DNA from: Osedax frankpressi
Taxonomy: Eukaryota > Annelida > Polychaeta > Sabellida > Siboglinidae
Direction: 5' to 3'
DNA length: 64,000 bases
NCBI GenBank assembly: GCA_964035775.1
Contig: OZ038313.1
Location: forward strand, 39,836,084-39,900,083
Both the position numbers and the translations under genes were made by a program. How positions within the stretch are numbered: the first letter of the stretch is position 1; each line of letters opens with the position of its first letter. The notes under the pieces are model-generated. The model did not search any database. It saw only the letters and a list, made by a program, of their open reading frames with translations, and was not told the origin of the DNA. Of the stretch, positions 1 through 10,743 are shown piece by piece.

Positions 1-1061
1 TCACTTGTAGTTATCACTTGTAGTTATCACTTGTAGTTATCACTTGTAGTTATCACTTATAGTTATCACTTGTAGTTATCACTTGTAGTTATCACTTGTA
101 GTTATCACTTGTAGTTATCACTTGTAGTTATCACTTGTAGTTATATCATGTAGTTATTACTTGTAGTTATCACTTGTAGTTATCATTTGTAGTTATTACT
201 TGTAGTTATCATTTGTAGTTATCACTTGTATTTATCACTTGTAGTTATCTTTTGTAGTTATTGCTTGTAGTTATCATTTGTAGTTATCATTTGTAGTTAT
301 CTCATGTAGTTATTACTTGTAGTTATCTCATGTAGTTATTACTTGTAGTTATCACATGTAGTTATCTCCTGTAGTTATTACTTGTAGTTATTACTTGTAG
401 GTATTACTTGTAGTTATCACATGTAGTTATCTCATGTAGTTATCACATGTAGTTATCTCATGTAGATATTACTTGTAGTTATTACTTGTAGTTATCACAT
501 GTAGTTATCTCATGTAGTTATTACTTGTAGTTATCTTATGTAGTTATTACTTGTAATTATTACTTATAGTTATCACTTGTAATTATATCTTGTAGTTATC
601 ATTTGTAGTTATTACTTGTAATATCATTTGTAGTTATTACTTGTAGATATCACTTGTAGTTATCTCATGTAGTTATCACTTGTAGATATCACTTGTAGTT
701 ATCACTTATAGTTATCACTTGTAGTTATCACTTGTAGTTATCACTTGTAGTTATCACTTGTAGTTATCACTTGTAGTTATCACTTGTAGTTATCACTTGT
801 AGTTATCACTTGTAGTTAGTACTTGTAGTTATCACTTGTAGTTATTACTTGTAGTTATCACTTGTAGTTATTACTTGTAGTTATCATTTGTAGTTATTAC
901 TTGTAGTTATCTCTTGTAGTTATTGCTTGTAGTTATCATTTGTAGTTATCACTTGTAGTTATCTCATGTAGTCATTACTTGTAGTTATCATTTGTAGTTA
1001 TTACTTGTAGTTATCTCATGTAGTTATTACTTGTAGTTATCTAATGTTGTTATCTCATGTA
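1..1061. repeat. 13-bp satellite array, left part
   Basis: Uninterrupted head-to-tail copies of a 13-bp unit, consensus TTATCACTTGTAG, about 31% GC, continuing beyond the left edge of the window. Most units keep TGTAGTTAT and differ in the four bases between (CACT, TACT, CTCA, CACA, CATT, TGCT and others). A few units are 12 or 15 bp long. The word order here, ending in the marker CTAATGTTG at 1041, is repeated at about 2924-4013 after the LINE; removing the LINE and one target-site copy leaves a spacing of about 1.09 kb between the two markers (1041 and 4000). The last seven bases are one copy of the LINE target-site duplication. Every frame meets a stop about every 39 bp on both strands, so there is no coding capacity. 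The family is not one I can name. Confidence 0.97.
1055..1061. repeat. target-site duplication, left copy (TCATGTA)
   Basis: TCATGTA at 1055-1061 matches 2923-2929 on the other side of the LINE. The outermost base on the right could belong to the poly(T), so the duplication is 6 or 7 bp. Removing the element and one copy restores a satellite junction (CTAATGTTG, then a CTCA unit, then a TACT unit) seen intact at 4000, 5457, 6613 and elsewhere. This fits target-primed reverse transcription. Confidence 0.8.
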
Positions 1062-1248
1062 TTGAATTGAATTGAAAAGTTTATTTATACACAAAATAAC
1101 AAAATAGATATGTTCTCATTTGTGTTTTAAAGAGAATACAATAATATTAATAATATTAAATAATAAAATAAAATCAGATAGAATCAGATAGAGAACTCTG
1201 ACTTTCGGGCAGAGTCATAGAACATCCGCAAAAGATCAATCCAAGATC
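1062..1248 (-). other. LINE 3' UTR and tail
   Basis: AT-rich sequence between the TGA stop and the insertion boundary on the minus strand. It contains AATAAA (plus-strand TTTATT at 1080-1085) about 20 bases before the end, and ends in three TCAAT pentamers (plus-strand ATTGA x3 at 1061-1075) instead of poly(A). Short tandem-repeat tails of this kind are typical of CR1/L2-like LINEs and are where reverse transcription is primed. Nothing else is visible in this stretch. Confidence 0.7.
1080..1085 (-). promoter_or_regulatory. putative polyadenylation signal AATAAA of the LINE
   Basis: AATAAA on the minus strand, close to the 3' boundary of the element. The position suits a polyadenylation signal, but the element ends in TCAAT repeats, so the signal may be fortuitous in AT-rich sequence. 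Confidence 0.35.
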
Positions 1249-2889
1249 TCATGTTGAGCATAGTAGATGATTTTTAACGGCCTTCTTAAATGTTTTGATG
1301 GAATTGCATCTTCGCAAATGTAGAGGAAGGTTGTTCCATAAAGCTGGCGCTGAAACACTAAATCTTCTTTTACCATAGGTATCAAGATTAAATTTTTGAT
1401 TTGATAATAGCAGACTGTTACTAGATCTTAATCGGCGGGTATTTTCCTTTAGTTTAATAATATCATAAAGGTAGCGCGGCTGTTTAGCGTTTAGGGCAGT
1501 ATATGTTAAACATAGTATTCTATACGCTGAATAATTTCTCATTTCAAGCCATCCTAGTGATGTTAAACATTTGGTAATACTATTATGGTCTTTTCGCTTA
1601 AAACCATATATCATTCTTACTATAATTCTTAATATACGATCTAAGTAATTTATTCTAGATTTAGTTATACCATAATATATAGAATTACAATAGTTTAAAT
1701 GCGATATAATATAAGACTGAGAGATCATTTTTAAATTATGAAATGACAATAATTTTCTTATTTTTTTGACCTTACTAAAATAATAAAATGCTTTTTTAGC
1801 AGTAAATCGTAAGTGGTTATCTAAAAGCATATGTTCGTCTATAATGACACCCAGACATTTTACGGTCTTAGAAGGTTCAACAATTAAATTATCAATTAAA
1901 TATATAGGAAATTTATTTTGTGTTAATTTTTTTGAAATGTTAATCAGTTGTGTCTTGTCGATATTGAGTAGTAAATTGTTATTGATTAGCCAGTTGCGTA
2001 TATTATTAGTGCAATTAATGAGAGATGAGTTATCATTGTTTTCCAGTGGTAGAGTCTGGTAAATTATAATATCGTCGGCAAATATGTTGAATTTAATTTG
2101 GGGAAATTTAGAAATTAATAGAGATAATGGACGTAAATAAATTAAAAATAATAATGGTCCAAGTACGGAACCTTGTGGAACTCCATATTTTAGTTGGAAT
2201 TCGTCTGATTGTATATCATTTATTAATGTTCGATACGTTCTATTTGTAATATAAGATTTCAGTAAGTCTAGTGCCTTATCAGCTATACCTATTTCCTCTA
2301 ATCTATCCAATAAAATCTTATGAGAGATAGTATCAAATGCTGCTGACATATCTAATAGCACAAGTTGAACTTTATTTCCCTCATCTATCGCATTATATAT
2401 ATTATCAAATATAGATACTATTGTAGTTTCTGTACTGTGGTTTTTTCGATATGTACTTTGATTTATAGGATATAGTTCATTTTCTGATAAATATTCAATG
2501 ATTTGTTTACTAATGACTCTTTCAAATATTTTAGATAGAAAAGGAAGTTTGGAAATAGGACGGTAGTTTTTTAGTAATTTATCATCTAGATTACTGTTTT
2601 TTAGTAGGGGAGTAATAATGGCATATTTAAGGGATGTTGGAAAAATAGAAGTATATATAGATTGTGATATTATGGATTGATAAAGTTCTGTAAGAGTGGG
2701 TTCTATTAAGTCGGTAAGTTGTTTAGGTAATGAATCGTTATGAGGGTAGGATGATTTGCATATTTTAACTAGTATTGATATTTCATACGATGAAGGGGAC
2801 TTAAAGTTTAGAAAGTATGATTTAGCAGTATTGTAAAGTGGTATAATGTATATTGGAATTTTATGTTTTATATCATTAATTGATTGTAC

Positions 2890-2892
<3 letters not shown>
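1249..2892 (-). CDS. LINE reverse transcriptase, C-terminal part of ORF2 (5' partial)
   Basis: An open frame of about 547 codons plus a TGA stop at 1249-1251. It begins inside the gene at the truncated 5' end and has no true start; the GTG at 2361 is an internal Val, not an initiator. Residues 1-105 are the pre-RT region, ending in a segment of the ITPLLK type. NYRPIS (109-114) is the first RT block; SAAFD (183-187) carries the first catalytic Asp; GVPQGSVLGP (237-246) and FADD (271-274, bases 2071-2082) are the other catalytic motifs. The thumb region follows, then the C-terminal FSVSAP...WNNLPLHL module (about 511-526) typical of CR1/L2-like elements. The enzyme would copy its own RNA into nicked chromosomal DNA. 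The endonuclease domain is missing. The usual Y-I-N-D-L after GPLLF reads Y-L-R-P-L here. No internal stop or frameshift is seen in the retained part. Without a promoter or start it is unlikely to be expressed. Confidence 0.9.

Positions 2893-2893
<1 letters not shown>

Positions 2894-2923
<30 letters not shown>
2894..2923 (-). repeat. 30-nt poly(A) (plus-strand poly(T)) at the LINE 5' junction
   Basis: Thirty uninterrupted T on the plus strand, i.e. poly(A) on the element's strand, between the truncated 5' end of the LINE and the satellite. Poly(A) is expected at the 3' end of a LINE, not at its 5' end, and this element's 3' end has a TCAAT tail. It may be a template jump onto a poly(A) RNA tail, untemplated addition during second-strand synthesis, or slippage of a short A run. 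The exact length may be affected by sequencing error. Confidence 0.9.
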
Positions 2924-2929
2924 CATGTA
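2923..2929. repeat. target-site duplication, right copy (TCATGTA)
   Basis: Partner of 1055-1061. It is immediately followed by the satellite continuing in phase (GTTATTACTTG), as it does after the same words in the uninterrupted copies of this block. Confidence 0.8.
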
Positions 2930-3961
2930 GTTATTACTTGTAGTTATCACTTGTAGTTATTACTTGTAGTTATCACTTGTAGTTATCACTTGTAGTTATC
3001 ACTTGTAGTTATCACTTGTAGTTATCACTTGTAGTTATCACTTGTAGTTATCACTTGTAGTTATCACTTGTAGTTATCACTTGTAGTTATCACTTGTAGT
3101 TATCACTTGTAGTTATCACTTGTAGTTATCACTTGTAGTTATCACTTGTAGTTATATCATGTAGTTATTACTTGTAGTTATCACTTGTAGTTATCATTTG
3201 TAGTTATTACTTGTAGTTATCATTTGTAGTTATTACTTGTAGTTATCATTTGTAGTTATCACTTGTATTTATCACTTGTAGTTATCTCTTGTAGTTATTG
3301 CTTGTAGTTATCATTTGTAGTTATCATTTGTAGTTATCTCATGTAGTCATTACTTGTAGTTATTAATTGTAGTTATCACTTGTAGTTATTACTTGTAGTT
3401 ATCACATGTAGTTATCTCCTGTAGTTATTACTTGTAGTTATTACTTGTAGTTATCACATGTAGTTATCTCATGTAGTTATCACATGTAGTTATCTCATGT
3501 AGATATTACTTGTAGTTATTACTTGTAGTTATCACATGTAGTTATATCATGTAGTTATTACTTGTAGTTATCTCATGTAGTTATTACTTGTAGTTATTAC
3601 TTGTAGTTATCACTTGTAATTATATCTTGTAGTTATCATTTGTAGTTATTACTTGTAATATCATTTGTAGTTATTACTTGTAGATATCACTTGTAGTTAT
3701 CTCATGTAGTTATCACTTGTAGATATCACTTGTAGTTATCACTTATAGTTATCACTTGTAGTTATCACTTGTAGTTATCACTTGTAGTTATCACTTGTAG
3801 TTATCACTTGTAGTTATCACTTGTAGTTATTACTTGTAGTTATCATTTGTAGTTATTACTTGTAGTTATCTCTTGTAGTTATTGCTTGTAGTTATCATTT
3901 GTAGTTATCACTTGTAGTTATCTCATGTAGTCATTACTTGTAGTTATCATTTGTAGTTATT

Positions 3962-6900
3962 ACTTGTAGTTATCTCATGTAGTTATTACTTGTAGTTATC
4001 TAATGTTGTTATCTCATGTAGTTATTACTTGTAGTTATCACTTGTAGTTATCACTTGTAGTTATCACTTGTAGTTATCACTTGTAGTTATCACTTGTAGT
4101 TATCACTTGTAGTTATCACTTGTAGTTATCACTTGTAGTTATCACTTGTAGTTATCACTTGTAGTTATCACTTGTAGTTATCACTTGTAGTTATCACTTG
4201 TAGTTATATCATGTAGTTATTACTTATAGTTATCACTTGTAGTTATCACTTGTAGTTATCACTTGTAGTTATCACTTGTAGTTATCACTTGTAGTTATCA
4301 TTTGTAGTTATCACTTGTAGTTATCACTTATAGTTATCACTTGTAGTTATCACTTGTAGTTATCACTTGTAGTTATCACTTGTAGTTATCACTTGTAGTT
4401 ATCACTTGTAGTTATCACTTGTAGTTATCACTTGTAGTTATCATTTGTAGTTATCACTTGTAGTTATCACTTATAGTTATCACTTGTAGTTATCACTTGT
4501 AGTTATCACTTGTAGTTATCACTTGTAGTTATTACCTGTAGTTATTACTTGTAGAATCATTTGTAGTTATTACTTGTAGTTATCACATGTAGTTATCGCT
4601 TGTAGTTATATCATGTAGTTATTATTTGTAGAATCATTTGTAGTTATTACTTTTAGTTAACACTTGTAGTTATTACTTGTAGATATCACTTGTAGTTATT
4701 ACTTTTAGTTATCACTTGTAGTTATTACTTGTAGTTATCATTTGTAGTTATTACTTGTAGTTATCACTTATAGTTATCACTTGTAGATATCACTTGTAGT
4801 TATATCATGTAGTTATTACTTGTAGTTATCAATTGTAGTTATCACTTGTAGTTATCACTTATAGTTATCACTTGTAGTTATCACATGTAGTTATCTTATG
4901 TAGTTATTACTTATAGTTATCACTTGTAGTTATCACATGTAGTTATCTTATGTAGTTATTACTTGTAGTTATCACATGTCATGTTATCATTTGTAGTTAT
5001 TACTTGTAGTTATCTCATGTAGTCATTACTAGTAGTTATCATTTGTAGTTATTACTTGTAGTTATCTCATGTAGTTATTACTTGTAGTTATTACTTGTAG
5101 TTATCACATGTCATGTTATCATTTGTAGTTATTACTTGTAGTTATCTCATGTAGTCATTACTAGTAGTTATCACATGTAGTTATATCATGTAGTTATTAT
5201 TTGTAGAATCATTTGTAGTTATTACTTTTAGTTATCACTTGTAGTTATTACTTGTAGTTATCACATGTAGTTATCACTTGTATATATCATTTGTAGTTAT
5301 CAATTGTAGTTATTACTTGTAGTTATCTCATGTAGTTATTGCTTGTAGTTATCATTTGTAGTTATCACTTGTAGTTATCTCATGTAGTCATTACTTGTAG
5401 TTATCATTTGTAGTTATTACTTGTAGTTATCTCATGTAGTTATTACTTGTAGTTATCTAATGTTGTTATCTCATGTAGTTATTACTTGTAGTTATCACTT
5501 GTAGTTATCACTTGTAGTTATCACTTGTAGTTATCACTTGTAGTTATCACTTGTAGTTATCACTTGTAGTTATCACTTGTAGTTATCACTTGTTGTTATC
5601 ACTTGTAGTTATCACTTGTAGTTATCACTTGTAGTTATCACTTGTAGTTATCACTTGTAGTTATCACTTGTAGTTATCACTTGTAGTTATATCATGTAGT
5701 TATTACTTGTAGTTATCACTTGTAGTTATCACTTGTAGTTATCTCATGTAGTTATTACTTGTAGTTATCTCATGTAGTTATCACTTGTAGTTATCACATG
5801 TAGTTATTTGATGTAGTTATCACATGTAGTTATCATTTGTAGTTATTACTTGTAGTTATCATTTGTAGTTATCACTTGTATTTATCACTTGTAGTTATCT
5901 CTTGTAGTTATTGCTTGTAGTTATCATTTGTAGTTATCATTTGTAGTTATCTCATGTAGTCATTACTTGTAGTTATTAATTGTAGTTATCACTTGTAGTT
6001 ATTACTTGTAGTTATCACATGTAGTTATCTCCTGTAGTTATTACTTGTAGTTATTACTTGTAGTTATCACATGTAGTTATCTCATGTAGTTATCACATGT
6101 AGTTATCTCATGTAGATATTACTTGTAGTTATTACTTATAGTTATCACATGTAGTTATCTCATGTAGTTATTACTTGTAGTTATCTCATGTAGTTATTAC
6201 TTGTAGTTATTACTTGTAGTTATCACTTGTAATTATATCTTGTAGTTATCATTTGTAGTTATTACTTGTAATATCATTTGTAGTTATTACTTGTAGATAT
6301 CACTTGTAGTTATCTCATGTAGTTATCACTTGTAGATATCACTTGTAGTTATCACTTATAGTTATCACTTGTAGTTATCACTTGTAGTTATCACTTGTAG
6401 TTATCACTTGTAGTTATCACTTGTAGTTATCACTTGTAGTTATTACTTGTAGTTATCATTTGTAGTTATTACTTGTAGTTATCTCTTGTAGTTATTGCTT
6501 GTAGTTATCATTTGTAGTTATCACTTGTAGTTATCTCATGTAGTCATTACTTGTAGTTATCATTTGTAGTTATTACTTGTAGTTATCTCATGTAGTTATT
6601 ACTTGTAGTTATCTAATGTTGTTATCTCATGTAGTTATTACTTGTAGTTATCACTTGTAGTTATCACTTGTAGTTATCACTTGTAGTTATCACTTGTAGT
6701 TATCACTTATAGTTATCACTTGTAGTTATCACTTGTAGTTATCACTTGTAGTTATCACTTGTAGTTATCACTTGTAGTTATCACTTGTAGTTATCACTTG
6801 TAGTTATCACTTGTAGTTATCACTTGTAGTTATATCATGTAGTTATTACTTATAGTTACCACTTGTAGTTATCACTTGTAGTTATCACTTGTAGTTATCA

Positions 6901-7352
6901 CTTGTAGTTATCACTTGTAGTTATCATTTGTAGTTATCACTTGTAGTTATCACTTATAGTTATCACTTGTAGTTATCACTTGTAGTTATCACTTGTAGTT
7001 ATCACTTGTAGTTATTACTTGTAGTTATTACTTGTAGAATCATTTGTAGTTATTACTTGTAGTTATCACATGTAGTTATCGCTTGTAGTTATATCATGTA
7101 GTTATTATTTGTAGAATCATTTGTAGTTATTACTTTTAGTTAACACTTGTAGTTATTACTTGTAGATATCACTTGTAGTTATTACTTTTAGTTATCACTT
7201 GTAGTTATTACTTGTAGTTATCATTTGTAGTTATTACTTGTAGTTATTACTTGTAGTTATTTAATGTAGTTATCACTTGTAGTTATCACTTGTAGATATC
7301 ACTTGTAGTTATATCATGTAGTTATTACTTGTAGTTATCAATTGTAGTTATC
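3962..7352. repeat. higher-order satellite block, 3391 bp, copy 1
   Basis: Word order here is repeated 3391 bp downstream. Shared landmarks all have this spacing: CTAATGTTG at 4000/7391, 5457/8848 and 6613/10004; the variant TGTTG at 5591/8982; TTACC at 6856/10247; TTAATG at 7261/10652. The match runs from about 3962 to 7365, one 13-bp unit more than the period, as expected for an unequal exchange between units. The block itself contains two or three related sub-blocks, each starting at a CTAATGTTG marker. Confidence 0.9.
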
Positions 7353-10300
7353 ACTTGTAGTTATCTCATGTAGTTATTACTTGTAGTTATCTAATGTTGT
7401 TATCTCATGTAGTTATTACTTGTAGTTATCACTTGTAGTTATCACTTGTAGTTATCACTTGTAGTTATCACTTGTAGTTATCACTTGTAGTTATCACTTG
7501 TAGTTATCACTTGTAGTTATCACTTGTAGTTATCACTTGTAGTTATCACTTGTAGTTATCACTTGTAGTTATCACTTGTAGTTATCACTTGTAGTTATAT
7601 CATGTAGTTATTACTTATAGTTATCACTTGTAGTTATCACTTGTAGTTATCACTTGTAGTTATCACTTGTAGTTATCACTTGTAGTTATCATTTGTAGTT
7701 ATCACTTGTAGTTATCACTTATAGTTATCACTTGTAGTTATCACTTGTAGTTATCACTTGTAGTTATCACTTGTAGTTATCACTTGTAGTTATCACTTGT
7801 AGTTATCACTTGTAGTTATCACTTGTAGTTATCATTTGTAGTTATCACTTGTAGTTATCACTTATAGTTATCACTTGTAGTTATCACTTGTAGTTATCAC
7901 TTGTAGTTATCACTTGTAGTTATTACCTGTAGTTATTACTTGTAGAATCATTTGTAGTTATTACTTGTAGTTATCACATGTAGTTATCGCTTGTAGTTAT
8001 ATCATGTAGTTATTATTTGTAGAATCATTTGTAGTTATTACTTTTAGTTAACACTTGTAGTTATTACTTGTAGATATCACTTGTAGTTATTACTTTTAGT
8101 TATCACTTGTAGTTATTACTTGTAGTTATCATTTGTAGTTATTACTTGTAGTTATCACTTATAGTTATCACTTGTAGATATCACTTGTAGTTATATCATG
8201 TAGTTATTACTTGTAGTTATCAATTGTAGTTATCACTTGTAGTTATCACTTATAGTTATCACTTGTAGTTATCACATGTAGTTATCTTATGTAGTTATTA
8301 CTTATAGTTATCACTTGTAGTTATCACATGTAGTTATCTTATGTAGTTATTACTTGTAGTTATCACATGTCATGTTATCATTTGTAGTTATTACTTGTAG
8401 TTATCTCATGTAGTCATTACTAGTAGTTATCATTTGTAGTTATTACTTGTAGTTATCTCATGTAGTTATTACTTGTAGTTATTACTTGTAGTTATCACAT
8501 GTCATGTTATCATTTGTAGTTATTACTTGTAGTTATCTCATGTAGTCATTACTAGTAGTTATCACATGTAGTTATATCATGTAGTTATTATTTGTAGAAT
8601 CATTTGTAGTTATTACTTTTAGTTATCACTTGTAGTTATTACTTGTAGTTATCACATGTAGTTATCACTTGTATATATCATTTGTAGTTATCAATTGTAG
8701 TTATTACTTGTAGTTATCTCATGTAGTTATTGCTTGTAGTTATCATTTGTAGTTATCACTTGTAGTTATCTCATGTAGTCATTACTTGTAGTTATCATTT
8801 GTAGTTATTACTTGTAGTTATCTCATGTAGTTATTACTTGTAGTTATCTAATGTTGTTATCTCATGTAGTTATTACTTGTAGTTATCACTTGTAGTTATC
8901 ACTTGTAGTTATCACTTGTAGTTATCACTTGTAGTTATCACTTGTAGTTATCACTTGTAGTTATCACTTGTAGTTATCACTTGTTGTTATCACTTGTAGT
9001 TATCACTTGTAGTTATCACTTGTAGTTATCACTTGTAGTTATCACTTGTAGTTATCACTTGTAGTTATCACTTGTAGTTATATCATGTAGTTATTACTTG
9101 TAGTTATCACTTGTAGTTATCACTTGTAGTTATCTCATGTAGTTATTACTTGTAGTTATCTCATGTAGTTATCACTTGTAGTTATCACATGTAGTTATTT
9201 GATGTAGTTATCACATGTAGTTATCATTTGTAGTTATTACTTGTAGTTATCATTTGTAGTTATCACTTGTATTTATCACTTGTAGTTATCTCTTGTAGTT
9301 ATTGCTTGTAGTTATCATTTGTAGTTATCATTTGTAGTTATCTCATGTAGTCATTACTTGTAGTTATTAATTGTAGTTATCACTTGTAGTTATTACTTGT
9401 AGTTATCACATGTAGTTATCTCCTGTAGTTATTACTTGTAGTTATTACTTGTAGTTATCACATGTAGTTATCTCATGTAGTTATCACATGTAGTTATCTC
9501 ATGTAGATATTACTTGTAGTTATTACTTATAGTTATCACATGTAGTTATCTCATGTAGTTATTACTTGTAGTTATCTCATGTAGTTATTACTTGTAGTTA
9601 TTACTTGTAGTTATCACTTGTAATTATATCTTGTAGTTATCATTTGTAGTTATTACTTGTAATATCATTTGTAGTTATTACTTGTAGATATCACTTGTAG
9701 TTATCTCATGTAGTTATCACTTGTAGATATCACTTGTAGTTATCACTTATAGTTATCACTTGTAGTTATCACTTGTAGTTATCACTTGTAGTTATCACTT
9801 GTAGTTATCACTTGTAGTTATCACTTGTAGTTATTACTTGTAGTTATCATTTGTAGTTATTACTTGTAGTTATCTCTTGTAGTTATTGCTTGTAGTTATC
9901 ATTTGTAGTTATCACTTGTAGTTATCTCATGTAGTCATTACTTGTAGTTATCATTTGTAGTTATTACTTGTAGTTATCTCATGTAGTTATTACTTGTAGT
10001 TATCTAATGTTGTTATCTCATGTAGTTATTACTTGTAGTTATCACTTGTAGTTATCACTTGTAGTTATCACTTGTAGTTATCACTTGTAGTTATCACTTA
10101 TAGTTATCACTTGTAGTTATCACTTGTAGTTATCACTTGTAGTTATCACTTGTAGTTATCACTTGTAGTTATCACTTGTAGTTATCACTTGTAGTTATCA
10201 CTTGTAGTTATCACTTGTAGTTATATCATGTAGTTATTACTTATAGTTACCACTTGTAGTTATCACTTGTAGTTATCACTTGTAGTTATCACTTGTAGTT

Positions 10301-10743
10301 ATCACTTGTAGTTATCATTTGTAGTTATCACTTGTAGTTATCACTTATAGTTATCACTTGTAGTTATCACTTGTAGTTATCACTTGTAGTTATCACTTGT
10401 AGTTATTACTTGTAGTTATTACTTGTAGAATCATTTGTAGTTATTACTTGTAGTTATCACATGTAGTTATCGCTTGTAGTTATATCATGTAGTTATTATT
10501 TGTAGAATCATTTGTAGTTATTACTTTTAGTTAACACTTGTAGTTATTACTTGTAGATATCACTTGTAGTTATTACTTTTAGTTATCACTTGTAGTTATT
10601 ACTTGTAGTTATCATTTGTAGTTATTACTTGTAGTTATTACTTGTAGTTATTTAATGTAGTTATCACTTGTAGTTATCACTTGTAGATATCACTTGTAGT
10701 TATATCATGTAGTTATTACTTGTAGTTATCAATTGTAGTTATC
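7353..10743. repeat. higher-order satellite block, 3391 bp, copy 2
   Basis: Directly adjacent tandem copy of the preceding block. Landmarks line up at a constant offset, including single-base oddities, so the duplication is recent compared with the divergence between sub-blocks. After about 10756 the sequence departs from the first copy and goes on with a CTTA/CACA-rich section. Confidence 0.9.

Larger units (their letters stand above)
1062..2923 (-). mobile_element. 5'-truncated non-LTR retrotransposon (LINE), CR1/L2/Rex1-like
   Basis: A 1.86-kb non-satellite insertion on the minus strand. In its own 5'-to-3' order it has a 30-nt poly(A) stretch at the truncated 5' junction, an open reverse transcriptase frame (2892 down to 1249), a 3' UTR of about 187 bp with AATAAA, and a short (TCAAT)3 tail next to the target duplication. 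The family usually spans 3-5 kb with an apurinic-type endonuclease ahead of the RT; that part is absent, so this copy is dead-on-arrival for movement by itself. The RT motifs and the C-terminal FSVSAPALWNNLPLHLR segment are typical of the CR1, L2, Rex1, Crack and Daphne relatives in the Jockey superfamily. The long open frame argues for a fairly recent insertion. Exact clade assignment is inference from motifs. Confidence 0.9.

Noticed and set aside
1844-2062. Plus-strand open frame of 72 codons
   Set aside because: It lies antisense to the reverse transcriptase coding sequence, has no recognisable motif, and overlaps the conserved FADD region on the other strand. It is a shadow frame.
2362-2892. 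Separate gene upstream of the GTG at 2361 on the minus strand
   Set aside because: The frame is open straight through from 2892 to 1249, and the upstream part carries the NYRPIS block of the same reverse transcriptase, so it is one coding sequence without a true start in the window.
1062-2923. LTR retroelement or retrovirus-like copy
   Set aside because: There are no long terminal repeats and no protease, integrase or RNase H motifs. The RT motifs and C-terminal module belong to non-LTR elements, and the 3' tail with a short target duplication fits a LINE.
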